Below are positions 7,585 through 16,818 of a stretch of DNA of 64,000 bases, piece after piece. The stretch comes from an uncultured Lachnospiraceae bacterium (GTDB lineage: Bacteria; Bacillota; Clostridia; Lachnospirales; Lachnospiraceae). Every line of letters starts with the position of its first letter. Positions within the stretch are counted from its first letter, which is position 1. Where the stretch lies: NCBI GenBank assembly GCA_947567595.1, contig CANOMQ010000014.1:33254-97253 (forward strand), given 5' to 3'. The notes under the pieces are model-generated. The model worked only from the letters and a program-made list of their open reading frames with translations, searched no databases and had not been told where the DNA came from. The position numbers and the translations under genes are program-made.

Positions 7585-10500
7585 TTAATTATTCCGGTAC
7601 ACGATAAAGCTCTTCTTTGCAAGCGTACCCTGATAATTGCCAATTCCAGTGATAATCATTGTGGCGGTACCCTTTGACTGTTTCTTATTGGAAAAGTCCG
7701 TAAGCCTTGTACTGTTCAAAACACTGACTGTGTAATCCTTGCCCTTAACAAGCTGCGTACCGTCAACCGTTACCGTTACCTTCGGCACAATGACTTCTCC
7801 CGTATATTTTTGGTTGCTAATTTCACTCACCGTAATTTTGGAAGCATTCTTTGCCTGCTTCGGATTAATCGTAAAGGTCTTTTTCATCGTTCCGGAATAC
7901 TTTCCCTTTCCGGTCACAATCGCCGTGGCAACGCCTGCATTGATATTATCCTCATATTTTACCGTAAAATCCTTACCATTCTTTAACGGCATATTTCCAA
8001 AGTAAAACTTTACCGTAGGTTTATGCCCCTGCGTATTATACACATAGCTGTCCTTTGAAAGTTCAATGCGGTATTCATCCGTAAAAGGCTTTCCGACAAT
8101 TTTAAAGGTAATATTCCTTGAACCGCTGTATCCTCCGATTCCTGTTACCTTTACCTTCGCGTTTCCGGCATTTTTGTTGTTTGAAAATTTTACCATGTAA
8201 TCCTTATTTTCTTCTAATATAACACCCGTATCTATATCCTGCACCTGAACCTGTGCACCATTAGACTGATTATACTCAATACCGTCATTATACACAAGCT
8301 CCAAATCACATTTATTCTTTGAAGAAACCGCAAAACCGCCCACGGTAATCGCAATCGCTTTATCCTTCATTTGCTTTTTGGCAATCTTAAACTTGACATC
8401 TTCTTTTTTGCTTCTAATCACAAAATTTTTTGCTTCCTCAGTAGCAGTCATGGCAAAGCCTGCGTTTCCAATATTTGTGTTGTTGTACCAGCCCTCTAAT
8501 AGAACGCCTTCCATTGCCGCAACGTCAAGCTTCGCACTGCCAAGTTTAATTTCCATATCCTTTAGCTCAGGACGAATTTCACTACCCGTATAAAGTTGAT
8601 TTTTAAGCTTCACCTTTACCTTATTTAAATCTGCTGGTGATATTTCATAACGGATTTCGGCAGTTCCTTCATAATTTCCCTGAAACGTAACCATCATCGT
8701 GTATTTATCCGCATATGCGCGTGTAGCTGCATTATCCGTATTATTCGCAGAACGATAGGAAACTTTGAAATCCCTGTTTTCCTTTAAAGTTGTTTTTCCG
8801 TCTTTTATTTTAAGCTTAGGCTGTTGTTTTTTGCCGTTATATACATAAAAATATTTATTAAGGCTTACGGTCGTCGTATCATGATAAATCTCTTGTCCGT
8901 CTGTTTCCTGAATCATTGTTCCAAGATTTTTGGGACGAATGTCAAACGTCTTTACAACCTCGCCCTTATACGCACCTTTTCCCTTTATCACAATTCTTGC
9001 GGCGCCTGCGGCTTTGTTGTCCATATAGGAAACCTTGTAATCCGTCCCCAATAAAAGTTCATTTTCGTTCACTTTATCAACTACCTTTACCCGCGGCGTT
9101 ACAGCTTTTCCCGTGTAGACAAGGCTTTCGATTTCTGACACGAGTGTCACTTCTGTCAGCTTATCAGTCAGCTCTTTTTGGTTTTCGGCAATTAGCGTCA
9201 GCTTTTTTGTAACCTTTCCACTATATTTTCCGATGCCGGTTACAATCACTTTGTATTCCCCCGCAGCGGTTATCTCTGTAAGCTGCGCACCGCGCTTATC
9301 CTGATAAAGTACGGTATAATCCACGTCTTTTTTTAACTGTTTTGTACCACTTATCACGTAAAGTTCAGGCTGCATTAATGTCTCGCCATCCGTGTATAGA
9401 TAGCTGTTTTTTAACGATACCATTTTCGAGGAAAGCTTTATTTGTTTTTCCGTTTTGGGCACAATCGTAAAATATTTTTTCACTTCGCCCGTGTAATTTC
9501 GCTTTCCTTTGATTAACACATACGCTTCCGTACCAATATTAATATTATTGCCATATTCTACCGTATAATCATTTTTTGAAAGCTTTTCACCGTTTTCCAT
9601 CACGACGACGCTTGGCTTTAATGCTTTCCCTGTATACGCTATTTCATAAGTATCGTAAGAACCGCCAATGCTGACTACTGCGGTCTGCGAGAAGTCCTTA
9701 CTTAAAATTTGAAAAGTAAGCGGCAGCTCGCCTGCATAGTTGCCTCTTCCAACAACAGTTACTTTTGCTTCACCTACATTTTTGTTGGCACTATATTTGA
9801 GCGTGTAATCGATTCCTTCTATCAGTTTGTAATCAATATTTTTATTTGTGCCGTTAATTATGACACCTGTGTCAGTTTTTAAATCATATCCGGTAAACGT
9901 CACATCAGGAATTTTCTCAAACATTTCCTCCGTGAGCTTCATGCCTGTAATCGTAAATTCCTTGCGTACCTCTCCGGTGTAATTTCCCATACCTGTGATG
10001 ATAACAAATCCTGTACCTGCACTGATGTTATCCACATAGCTTACTGTATAATCCTTACCTTCTGTGAGTGTTACATTTCCGTTGTTGACTTTTAGCTTAA
10101 TTCCGGTCTCCTGTGTGATTTCGAATCCCGTATATTCCTGCGGCGCAATATCACTTACCATTGCTTCGGAAAGGGTAAGTTGTGTCTTTGTGACAGTCCG
10201 CTCCATCCGTCCCTCATACTCACCGATTCCAGTCATAACAAGCTTATAGGTTATCTTTTCCTGCTCGTTTTCAATAACAGTCTGCGTCGTTACTGTTACT
10301 TCATAATCCTTTCCTTCTATAAGCTCATATTTCCTTCCACTGTCGTAGATACATAGTGCCTCTTTTATATCGTCAATATAATCTGTTTCCGTATCAATGC
10401 TGACGCGGCAGCTTGTAATTTTCCGCTTGTCCTGATACCAAAAATTACTGTCCACTCTGCCGGAAATACCATCTACTTTTCCACTTGAAGAATACTGCCA

Positions 10501-11853
10501 AAATCGATAATCATCGGAATATTTCGTTCTATCACTATAGCGCGCAATCCAGTAATTTGTCTTGCCATAAATAGAGGAGGAGGTCGGCTGCATATCCTTT
10601 GTCAGCATTTGATAATTGGCATAAATACCACCGTCAAAGCCTTCGCTGCGGACGTCCCTTACAAATCTGTCGCAAATATCCTGATGCTTCCTTCTGGAAA
10701 GATTTGCCTTCTCAAGCCTTCCCTTTGTATCGCCTGCTGTGTATTCATAATCAATCATAATCGGAAGGGATATGTATTTTTTGAGGTCGTTATCCTTTAA
10801 AAATTTAATTGTGTAATCCGCTTCCTCTGACGCCTCCGGCTCTGTGATTGCCTGTGAGAAAAAGTAAACACCTACTTTTACGCCTGCGTCGTGGGCTTTT
10901 TTGATATTGTCTTTTGCGTACTCGTCTCCGTTTATTTTCGCATCGTCACCATAACCTCTGTAGCCTACTCTGACAAACGCAAAATAAACGCCTGCTTTTT
11001 TCGCTTTTTCCCAGTCGATACTGCCCTGATATTTTGATACATCGATACCGTGTCTGACAATTTTATTTGACACGTGGTCTTCGTGTGTGTATGTCTTTTT
11101 TGTGAAAGGGCTTACGGTTGTGCCGGAATTATCGGCGTTGAACTGGTTGAAGCTGCTATCATCCTCCTCGTCGTTGGCTTCGTCATTTTCCAAGAGGTTT
11201 TTGTATAGCTCGGGGTCGTACGGATCGTATGTGTGGAGCGTTCCGTTTTCGTCCGTGTATGCAAAATATCCTTCCTCGTTTAGGTACATGTTGGCATATT
11301 TTTCTTTTAGCTTTTGGAGTAATGAATTGAGGTATTCTGTATCGTCATTTTCCTGGTTGGTTTCCGGTTCCTCGAGTTGTGTTTCGGTTGGTTCTGTTTC
11401 CAGTGTTTCTGGTGTCCCGGTTGATTCTGTTGCTTCCGTTTCTGGTGCCTCGGTTGATTCTGTTTCCAGTGTTTCGGTTGGTTCTGTTACTTCTGTCTCT
11501 GGTGTTTCAGTTGGTTTTTTTTCGCTTGTTTCCGGCGTTTCTGTAGCCTTTGTCTCTGCTATTTCGCTTGATTCAGTTATTTCAGCAGTATTTGTTTCAC
11601 CTGTTTTCAGTACTTCAACAGCCTGCGTACTTTCTGTTGTTTCGCTTACCTGCGTTGTTCCCGCAGCTTCCGAATTTTCTGACACTTGTGTCACTTTTTT
11701 ATCAGCAGTCTCCATCTCCTGCTCTTGTGTCCCAGCCTCTGCCGCATAAACATATCCCACATTCCCCTGAATAAACGGCATACTTGGCACTGCCATACAT
11801 AATGATAAATTAATACATAAAAATTTGACAAACCAATTCCTTTTCCTATTCAT
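7585..11853 (-). CDS. Giant secreted GH25 lysozyme with Thr/Glu-rich linker and Ig-like repeats
   Basis: 1422 residues. A signal peptide occupies about residues 1-38 (hydrophobic core, then VYAAEA). Residues about 45-170 form a low-complexity region rich in T, E and P. The GH25 muramidase domain spans about 265-460, with HGIDVSKYQG near 269 and the DxE catalytic pair in MIDYEY near 368. About eleven divergent ~75-90-residue repeats follow, each with a core like GKDYTV.Y.NN..AG.A.V.I.G.G.Y.G, resembling MBG/YDG-type Ig-like modules. No LPXTG or other sorting signal is seen. It probably cleaves peptidoglycan at the surface, with the repeats as spacer or adhesin. GGGGG precedes the ATG by 6 nt. 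Confidence 0.9.
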   Translation of the reverse strand: MNRKRNWFVKFLCINLSLCMAVPSMPFIQGNVGYVYAAEAGTQEQEMETADKKVTQVSENSEAAGTTQVSETTESTQAVEVLKTGETNTAEITESSEIAETKATETPETSEKKPTETPETEVTEPTETLETESTEAPETEATESTGTPETLETEPTETQLEEPETNQENDDTEYLNSLLQKLKEKYANMYLNEEGYFAYTDENGTLHTYDPYDPELYKNLLENDEANDEEDDSSFNQFNADNSGTTVSPFTKKTYTHEDHVSNKIVRHGIDVSKYQGSIDWEKAKKAGVYFAFVRVGYRGYGDDAKINGDEYAKDNIKKAHDAGVKVGVYFFSQAITEPEASEEADYTIKFLKDNDLKKYISLPIMIDYEYTAGDTKGRLEKANLSRRKHQDICDRFVRDVRSEGFDGGIYANYQMLTKDMQPTSSSIYGKTNYWIARYSDRTKYSDDYRFWQYSSSGKVDGISGRVDSNFWYQDKRKITSCRVSIDTETDYIDDIKEALCIYDSGRKYELIEGKDYEVTVTTQTVIENEQEKITYKLVMTGIGEYEGRMERTVTKTQLTLSEAMVSDIAPQEYTGFEITQETGIKLKVNNGNVTLTEGKDYTVSYVDNISAGTGFVIITGMGNYTGEVRKEFTITGMKLTEEMFEKIPDVTFTGYDLKTDTGVIINGTNKNIDYKLIEGIDYTLKYSANKNVGEAKVTVVGRGNYAGELPLTFQILSKDFSQTAVVSIGGSYDTYEIAYTGKALKPSVVVMENGEKLSKNDYTVEYGNNINIGTEAYVLIKGKRNYTGEVKKYFTIVPKTEKQIKLSSKMVSLKNSYLYTDGETLMQPELYVISGTKQLKKDVDYTVLYQDKRGAQLTEITAAGEYKVIVTGIGKYSGKVTKKLTLIAENQKELTDKLTEVTLVSEIESLVYTGKAVTPRVKVVDKVNENELLLGTDYKVSYMDNKAAGAARIVIKGKGAYKGEVVKTFDIRPKNLGTMIQETDGQEIYHDTTTVSLNKYFYVYNGKKQQPKLKIKDGKTTLKENRDFKVSYRSANNTDNAATRAYADKYTMMVTFQGNYEGTAEIRYEISPADLNKVKVKLKNQLYTGSEIRPELKDMEIKLGSAKLDVAAMEGVLLEGWYNNTNIGNAGFAMTATEEAKNFVIRSKKEDVKFKIAKKQMKDKAIAITVGGFAVSSKNKCDLELVYNDGIEYNQSNGAQVQVQDIDTGVILEENKDYMVKFSNNKNAGNAKVKVTGIGGYSGSRNITFKIVGKPFTDEYRIELSKDSYVYNTQGHKPTVKFYFGNMPLKNGKDFTVKYEDNINAGVATAIVTGKGKYSGTMKKTFTINPKQAKNASKITVSEISNQKYTGEVIVPKVTVTVDGTQLVKGKDYTVSVLNSTRLTDFSNKKQSKGTATMIITGIGNYQGTLAKKSFIVYRNN

Positions 11854-11871
11854 AGCAATCCCCCTTATCTT

Positions 11872-12078
11872 TTAAACCTTCTCCTTATCCTTTTGGTATC
11901 TATCCACAATCTTCTCAATACTTTCTCTTGATATTGGATAATGAAATTCCTTTATAATCCTGTCAACCGTATATCCGTGGTCAACAAGATGCCTTATCGC
12001 GCCCCCATACGCAAAATCCATTGTGAAATTAGATAATGCTTCCTCAAAATATCCGTGATTTGGTTCTTCCATATCCAC
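11872..12078 (-). CDS. Small conserved-looking hypothetical protein
   Basis: 68 codons from GTG 12078 with AAAGG about 6 nt upstream; an ATG two codons later is an alternative. The protein is acidic, soluble and mostly helical by appearance (FTMDFAYGGAIRHLVDHGY), with no motif I recognise. It ends 18 bp before the GH25 start and is the first gene of the five-gene leftward unit. Its position suggests a regulatory or accessory role, which is inference only. Confidence 0.6.
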   Translation of the reverse strand: MDMEEPNHGYFEEALSNFTMDFAYGGAIRHLVDHGYTVDRIIKEFHYPISRESIEKIVDRYQKDKEKV

Positions 12079-12278
12079 ATCACACCTTTCCTGCCGTTTA
12101 TGTTTTTAGAACCGTAAACACAATATCCTAAAATATTTCTGCTAATTATAACAAGTTTAAAATGTCACTTAAATTATATTTTAATCTAAGAATTATGTCT
12201 ACCATATTCATAAAAAATTAAGAAATATGGCACGATTATCCTAAATAATGGAGTATTTTTCATTCGTCTGCAAGTCAA

Positions 12279-12325
12279 AAAAGGTGAAAAGTCTTATAAT
12301 TTTTTCACAAGACTTTTCACCTTTA
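12279..12325 (-). terminator. Intrinsic terminator after the small membrane protein
   Basis: AAAGGTGAAAAGTCTT and its complement form a 16-bp stem. On the minus strand it is followed by seven Ts, just after the 61-codon gene. It insulates the GH25 unit from the mgtC/dtd genes. Confidence 0.85.
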
Positions 12326-12354
12326 TGATTAATGGTTAGTTATTTCCTTACTCA

Positions 12355-12540
12355 TTAATAGCTCGCACCTATTAAAAATATAATTTGTAATACAGCGCAA
12401 ACTGCTAAGAGTCCCCCCGCTATCCTTACAATCTTCACCCTGGTGGGATTTTCAAGTATGGCCGGTTTCAATATTTTTTCCGGTTTCACTGCTGCTATGG
12501 CTCCGAATATTCCCAAAACAATTGTAAACAATGCATTCAT
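12355..12540 (-). CDS. Small two-TM protein (DUF6199-like)
   Basis: 61 residues from ATG 12540, chosen because GGAGGG is 7 nt upstream. Two hydrophobic helices, about residues 3-17 and 42-58, flank a basic loop containing KPEKILKP and RIAGG. This layout resembles the DUF6199 group of tiny membrane proteins; the assignment is tentative and no function is known. It follows the MgtC-like gene by about 68 bp and precedes a strong terminator. Confidence 0.6.
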   Translation of the reverse strand: MNALFTIVLGIFGAIAAVKPEKILKPAILENPTRVKIVRIAGGLLAVCAVLQIIFLIGASY

Positions 12541-12608
12541 TCCGTTACCCTCCTCTAAAAGTATATTTTCATAAAAATATAACATCAACAACATATTTGG
12601 CAATACCT

Positions 12609-13289
12609 TTATATCTCATTAATTGAAACCACACCTTTAATTTCCTGCAAAGAACGCTGATAATCCTCCCTGTTCTTCCCCCGCGGAATTTTAAAGGTCG
12701 TAACAATCTGAAAATGCTGCCCCTTCGCCTTTGGTTTGTCCACGTAAAACGTGTCCGTAAAACAATGGTCCTGCTTGAGGAACCTTGACACATGGGTTAT
12801 CGCCTTTCCGTCTTCAACCTCGATATAAAGCGTAATATACCGCGAATACTTGTAAACCCGCTCCTCAATATAGGGCACCAAATGTACGCCGGCAAGCCAC
12901 AGCGCCGTCAAAACCACAGCGCCGTCAATAAAACCAATTCCCACTGCAAGCCCGACGCACGCGCACGTCCAAATACTTGCCGCAGAAGTAAGTCCTTTAA
13001 TCTGATGTCCCGACACAAGAATGGAACCCGCGCCAAGAAAACCAACGCCGCTGATAACCTGCGCCGCAATCCTTGAAATATCAAGCCGTTCGGGATAAAT
13101 CTCTTCAAGATACTGCTCCATCAGCATAACCATCGTCGCGCCAAGACACACCGTAATCGTTGTACGCGCACCGCCGCCGCGCCGTTTCGCACCGCGGTCA
13201 ATCCCGATAATCATACCTATCACCAAAGAAACCACGATTCGAATGACAATACTGCCCCATGTCCAACCGGAAAGCATTGTTGTAAACAT
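12609..13289 (-). CDS. MgtC/SapB family membrane protein
   Basis: 226 residues. Four to five membrane helices occupy the first ~135 residues. MgtC-family motifs are visible: IGMIIGIDRGAKRR with the conserved acidic/arginine pair, then RIAAQVISGVGFLGAGSI. The last ~85 residues form a soluble ACT-like domain. MgtC proteins are linked to Mg2+ limitation and, in pathogens, to modulation of F-type ATPase; a simple transport role is not established. The start has GGGGGAT upstream. It lies downstream of dtd on the same strand, about 100 bp apart. Confidence 0.88.
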   Translation of the reverse strand: MFTTMLSGWTWGSIVIRIVVSLVIGMIIGIDRGAKRRGGGARTTITVCLGATMVMLMEQYLEEIYPERLDISRIAAQVISGVGFLGAGSILVSGHQIKGLTSAASIWTCACVGLAVGIGFIDGAVVLTALWLAGVHLVPYIEERVYKYSRYITLYIEVEDGKAITHVSRFLKQDHCFTDTFYVDKPKAKGQHFQIVTTFKIPRGKNREDYQRSLQEIKGVVSINEI

Positions 13290-13391
13290 TTAATCCCCCA
13301 TTTCGCCAAAACCTACAAATTTATTTTTTACATAAACTCCTATATTCCCGCCTTTGCGGGCATACAAATCAGGATGCGGGAATTTTTAATT

Positions 13392-13841
13392 TCACATTAT
13401 TTCCTCGGAATTCAACACAATCGTAAACGGACCGTCATTCACAAGCCCAACCTTCATATCCGCCCCAAAAATACCATGTTCCACCGTAAAACCCTTCTTT
13501 TTCACCTCGCTGATAATATACTCATACATCTCATTCGCAATATCCGGATTTCCCGCTTTCGTAAACGACGGACGGTTTCCCTTTTTGCAGTCCGCATACA
13601 GCGTAAACTGCGAAACAATCAGAAATTCACCCCCCACATCGGAAGCTGACAAATTTGTTTTCCCGTCCGCATCATCAAAAATACGCAGCTTCGTCATTTT
13701 GTCAATCATTTTATCCGCCGTCTGCTGATTGTCAAAATCCGCCACACCGACAAAGACCAAAAGCCCATGTCCGATTTTCCCCACAACTTTATTTTCCACT
13801 GTCACATCTGCATGTGTTACTCTTTGTATTACAAATATCAT
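13392..13841 (-). CDS. dtd: D-aminoacyl-tRNA deacylase
   Basis: 149 residues from ATG 13841, chosen for the upstream AGGAAACAGGA and because Dtd proteins start MxxVIQRV; the frame extends 14 codons further without support. Both signature motifs are present: SQFTLYAD and the NDGPFT form of the C-terminal Gly-Pro motif. The homodimeric enzyme hydrolyses D-amino acids, and glycine mischarged on tRNA-Ala, from tRNA in the cytoplasm. Length is normal. In many Firmicutes dtd lies beside relA, but here it precedes the mgtC-like gene. Confidence 0.93.
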   Translation of the reverse strand: MIFVIQRVTHADVTVENKVVGKIGHGLLVFVGVADFDNQQTADKMIDKMTKLRIFDDADGKTNLSASDVGGEFLIVSQFTLYADCKKGNRPSFTKAGNPDIANEMYEYIISEVKKKGFTVEHGIFGADMKVGLVNDGPFTIVLNSEEIM

Positions 13842-14011
13842 ACATTCCTGTTTCCTTTTCCTATTTTTAATATAAACAATCAATAAACGCTATTGAAACA
13901 CTAAGATTAGTATAAATGAAAACAACCTTTAATACAATACTTTCCTTTTACCCATGAAAATACCCATACGCCATTATATCAGTATATTTCCTCCGCATAG
14001 CTGTGTAACGG

Positions 14012-14058
14012 AAAACAGGCAGAAGCAATGCCGCAAAATGCATTCGTCCTGCCTGTTA
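14012..14058 (-). terminator. Probable terminator after ptsI
   Basis: AACAGGCAG pairs with CTGCCTGTT around a partly paired 29-nt interior. It lies ~105 bp after the ptsI stop on the minus strand, with only a four-T tail. The rest of 13842-14163 shows no gene. Confidence 0.5.
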
Positions 14059-14163
14059 ATCCGTTCGTTATAAAATATTCAGCTTCCTGCCATTTGCTTA
14101 ATTACCGCGCTTACATTGACAAAGGATTAACACATTCAACTCAGCACACGCAAATTGACGCGC

Positions 14164-15798
14164 TCAGATAGAGCGTACCTTCTCCCGTACTTTAAGCACC
14201 ATCGGCGGCGCCACCGAAAGCTCATCCACGCCCATATTGACAAATTCCTCGGTAAGCGCCGTATCGGCGCCTAATTCCCCGCAGATGCCTACCCATTTCC
14301 CGCACTGATGCGCATTGTCCACCACCATCTTTATCATTCGCAAAATCGCCTTATGATGCGGATTGTAAAAATCCTCCAGCTTCTGATTCTGCCTGTCAAT
14401 CGCAAGCGTATACTGCGTTAAATCATTTGTGCCGATGCTGAAAAAGTCTGTCAGCTCCGCCAGCTCGTCACTGACCATAACTGCTGCCGGTGTTTCTATC
14501 ATAATACCCTGCTCCGGTATCCTGTAAGGAATTTCATCTCTTTTCAACTCCTGCTCCACTTCCCCCACAATCTTCTTAATCTGCCTGATCTCATCAGCGG
14601 AAGTAATCATCGGATACATAACTGACAGATTTCCGTAAGCCGCCGCGCGCAAAAGCGCGCGAAGCTGCGTTTTAAAAATCTCCGGCTGCTTTAAGCAGAT
14701 ACGGATAGCCCTGTAACCCATCGCCGGATTGTCCTCTTTCCCGAGCGAAAAATAAGCCGCCTGCTTATCCGCGCCAATATCGAGCGTCCGGATAACAACC
14801 TTCTTCTGCCCCATCGTCTGAACCACCTGCTTATACGCCTGAAACTGCTCCTCCTCCGTAGGAAAATTATCACGTCCTAGATACAGAAACTCACTGCGGA
14901 ACAGCCCAATCCCTCCCGCATCGTTTTCAAGCACATAACCCACATCGCTGACACTGCCGATATTTGCATAAATATTGATTGTCCTGCCGTCCCTCGTCTC
15001 ATTCTTCCTGCCCTTCAGCTCCTGTAAAAGACGGGCTTTTTCCTGCTCGTTCCTGATTTTTTCCTCCGCCTCACTGCACTCTTTCCCTGTCGGCTCAAAA
15101 ATAACCTCACCCGCCGCACCGTCCACAATCGCCGTCATACCCGTATGGATTTCATTCAGGTTCAGCGTTACGCCAATCAGCGCCGGAATATTCATCATAC
15201 GCGCAAGAATTGCCGTATGGGAATTAACAGAACCATGCACCGTCACAAACGCAAGGATTTTCTTTTTATCCATCTGCACCGTCTCACTTGGGCTTAAATC
15301 ATCGGCAACTATCACGGAAGGCTCCATTGCCGTAAAATCAATCCCTTCCTGACCGGAGAGATTACGCACAAGGCGCGCCGAAATATCCTTAACATCAGCC
15401 GCACGCGCACGCATATATTCATCCTCCATTCCTGCAAACATTCCCGCGAAATTATCTCCCGTAATTGCCACCGCATACTCCGCATTCACCATTTCCGTAC
15501 GGATAATATGGGAAATCGCGTCAAGATAATCGTCGTCCTCAAGCATCATCTGATGGACCTCAAAAATTGCGGCATTCGATTCTCCTACTTCCTTAACCGC
15601 CTTTTCATAAAGCGCGCCAAGCTGCTGTTTGGCATTTTCCGCCGCATCATGCACACGGCTGATTTCGTGTTCCGCGTCCTCAATCTTCGCCCGTCTGATT
15701 GGCTCCTGATTGCTGCGCAAAACAAGTACCTTTCCCATCGTAATGCCGCTGTAGACAGTCTTTCCAAAATATTTCATACCCGAAACCTTCTCTGCCAT
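14164..15798 (-). CDS. ptsI: Phosphoenolpyruvate-protein phosphotransferase (PTS Enzyme I)
   Basis: 544 residues. Enzyme I takes phosphate from PEP onto an active-site histidine and passes it to HPr. The phosphohistidine region is GSVNSHTAILARMMNIPALIG-like near residue 197, and the C-terminal PEP-binding motif ends with the catalytic cysteine in GICGELGAD. Conserved barrel motifs (RTLDIGADK, GIGLFRSEFLY) are also present. The length is slightly below the common 570. GGGAGGTAGGAT directly precedes the ATG. It follows fruK by 62 bp; no ptsH or fruA lies in this window, so those partners must be elsewhere. Confidence 0.95.
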   Translation of the reverse strand: MAEKVSGMKYFGKTVYSGITMGKVLVLRSNQEPIRRAKIEDAEHEISRVHDAAENAKQQLGALYEKAVKEVGESNAAIFEVHQMMLEDDDYLDAISHIIRTEMVNAEYAVAITGDNFAGMFAGMEDEYMRARAADVKDISARLVRNLSGQEGIDFTAMEPSVIVADDLSPSETVQMDKKKILAFVTVHGSVNSHTAILARMMNIPALIGVTLNLNEIHTGMTAIVDGAAGEVIFEPTGKECSEAEEKIRNEQEKARLLQELKGRKNETRDGRTINIYANIGSVSDVGYVLENDAGGIGLFRSEFLYLGRDNFPTEEEQFQAYKQVVQTMGQKKVVIRTLDIGADKQAAYFSLGKEDNPAMGYRAIRICLKQPEIFKTQLRALLRAAAYGNLSVMYPMITSADEIRQIKKIVGEVEQELKRDEIPYRIPEQGIMIETPAAVMVSDELAELTDFFSIGTNDLTQYTLAIDRQNQKLEDFYNPHHKAILRMIKMVVDNAHQCGKWVGICGELGADTALTEEFVNMGVDELSVAPPMVLKVREKVRSI

Positions 15799-15860
15799 AT
15801 CCTACCTCCCATATAGCTGTCACTTACAGGTTCTCTATAACCCCTTTCCTATTATCACCG

Positions 15861-16772
15861 TTATTCTTTATCTAAACTATCAAACATCTGTTCTATTTCG
15901 TTTTTCGTTGCAAGCAGCTCCGAAAAAGCGCTCGCGCTCCCTGCGGAAATGCCCATGCGGAATGCATATTCATAATCCTTTTTCTGCGTCCAGCCTGCCA
16001 AAAAGCCCGCAACCATAGAATCTCCTGCTCCGACCGCATTGACCAGCTTTCCCTTCGGCGCCGCAAGCATGTGCACGCCGCCCGTCTCATCTGCCAAAAC
16101 AGCGCCCTCACCCGCCATAGACACCAGCACGTTTTTTGCACCTTTTTCCTGAAGCATTTTCGCGTATGGGACAACCTCGTCTCTTGTACGTAATGTGACA
16201 TTAAAAATTTCGCCCAGCTCATGATTATTTGGTTTTACCAAAAACGGGTGATACTGCAATACATTTAAAAGCAGCTCCTTCGTCGCGTCTACCACAAACA
16301 AAATCCCTTTGTCACAAAGACGCTTCATAATATCACTGTAAATGGAATCCGGTAAGGATTTCGGAATACTGCCCGCTAAGACAAGCGCGTCGCCTGCCCC
16401 AAGACGTTCCAGCTTCTCAAATAGCGCATTCACGGACTGTTCGTCAATCTTAGGACCCATACCGTTAATCTCCGTGCCTTCATAATCCTTCAGCTTGACA
16501 TTAATACGCGAAATTCCATCCGAAACACGAATAAAATCCGCAAGCAGTCCCATATTGCAAACTTCCTTTTCAATCTGTTCTCCGGTAAATCCCGCCGTAA
16601 AACCAAGCGCCGTATTTTCTATCCCCAAATTCCTTAACACAATAGAAACATTGATTCCTTTACCGCCCGCAAAAATCTGCTCCGCGGTGGTGCGGTTCGT
16701 CATTCCCATCTGAAAATCATTCATGGATACAATGTAATCCAAAGACGGATTAAAAGTCACTGTATAAATCAT
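15861..16772 (-). CDS. fruK: 1-phosphofructokinase
   Basis: 303 residues from ATG 16772; the family begins MIYTVTxNPSLD. An in-frame ATG four codons earlier directly abuts a GGGAGA site. Ribokinase-family (PfkB) signatures are present: GGKGINVS near residue 37 and GAGDSMVAGF near residue 250 with the catalytic aspartate. It phosphorylates fructose 1-phosphate to fructose 1,6-bisphosphate with ATP. Tagatose-6-phosphate kinase is a less likely alternative. A DeoR regulator lies upstream and ptsI downstream, consistent with fructose uptake through the PTS. Its leader is a near-copy of the one before recF. Confidence 0.88.
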   Translation of the reverse strand: MIYTVTFNPSLDYIVSMNDFQMGMTNRTTAEQIFAGGKGINVSIVLRNLGIENTALGFTAGFTGEQIEKEVCNMGLLADFIRVSDGISRINVKLKDYEGTEINGMGPKIDEQSVNALFEKLERLGAGDALVLAGSIPKSLPDSIYSDIMKRLCDKGILFVVDATKELLLNVLQYHPFLVKPNNHELGEIFNVTLRTRDEVVPYAKMLQEKGAKNVLVSMAGEGAVLADETGGVHMLAAPKGKLVNAVGAGDSMVAGFLAGWTQKKDYEYAFRMGISAGSASAFSELLATKNEIEQMFDSLDKE

Positions 16773-16818
16773 TTTAATAACCATTCTCCCTTCTCAGTCT
16801 GCAAATTTATTTTTCACA
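16767..16818 (-). repeat. Leader repeat, copy 1 (before fruK)
   Basis: This 52-bp element matches 36645-36697 before recF with about seven differences and one indel. It contains a 7-codon frame, GTG to TGA at 16817-16794, reading VKNKFAD, with GGAGG 8 nt upstream. A GGGAGA and ATGGTTATTAAAATG follow. Confidence 0.7.

Noticed and set aside
11087-11749. 220-codon plus-strand frame rich in Ser and Val
   Set aside because: It is the antisense of the Thr/Glu/Pro-rich repeat region of the GH25 gene; no ribosome site, and composition follows from the repeat.
13344-13386. Inverted repeat ATTCCCGC/GCGGGAAT after dtd
   Set aside because: The T run is on the plus-strand side, while the neighbouring genes run on the minus strand; it does not fit as a terminator.
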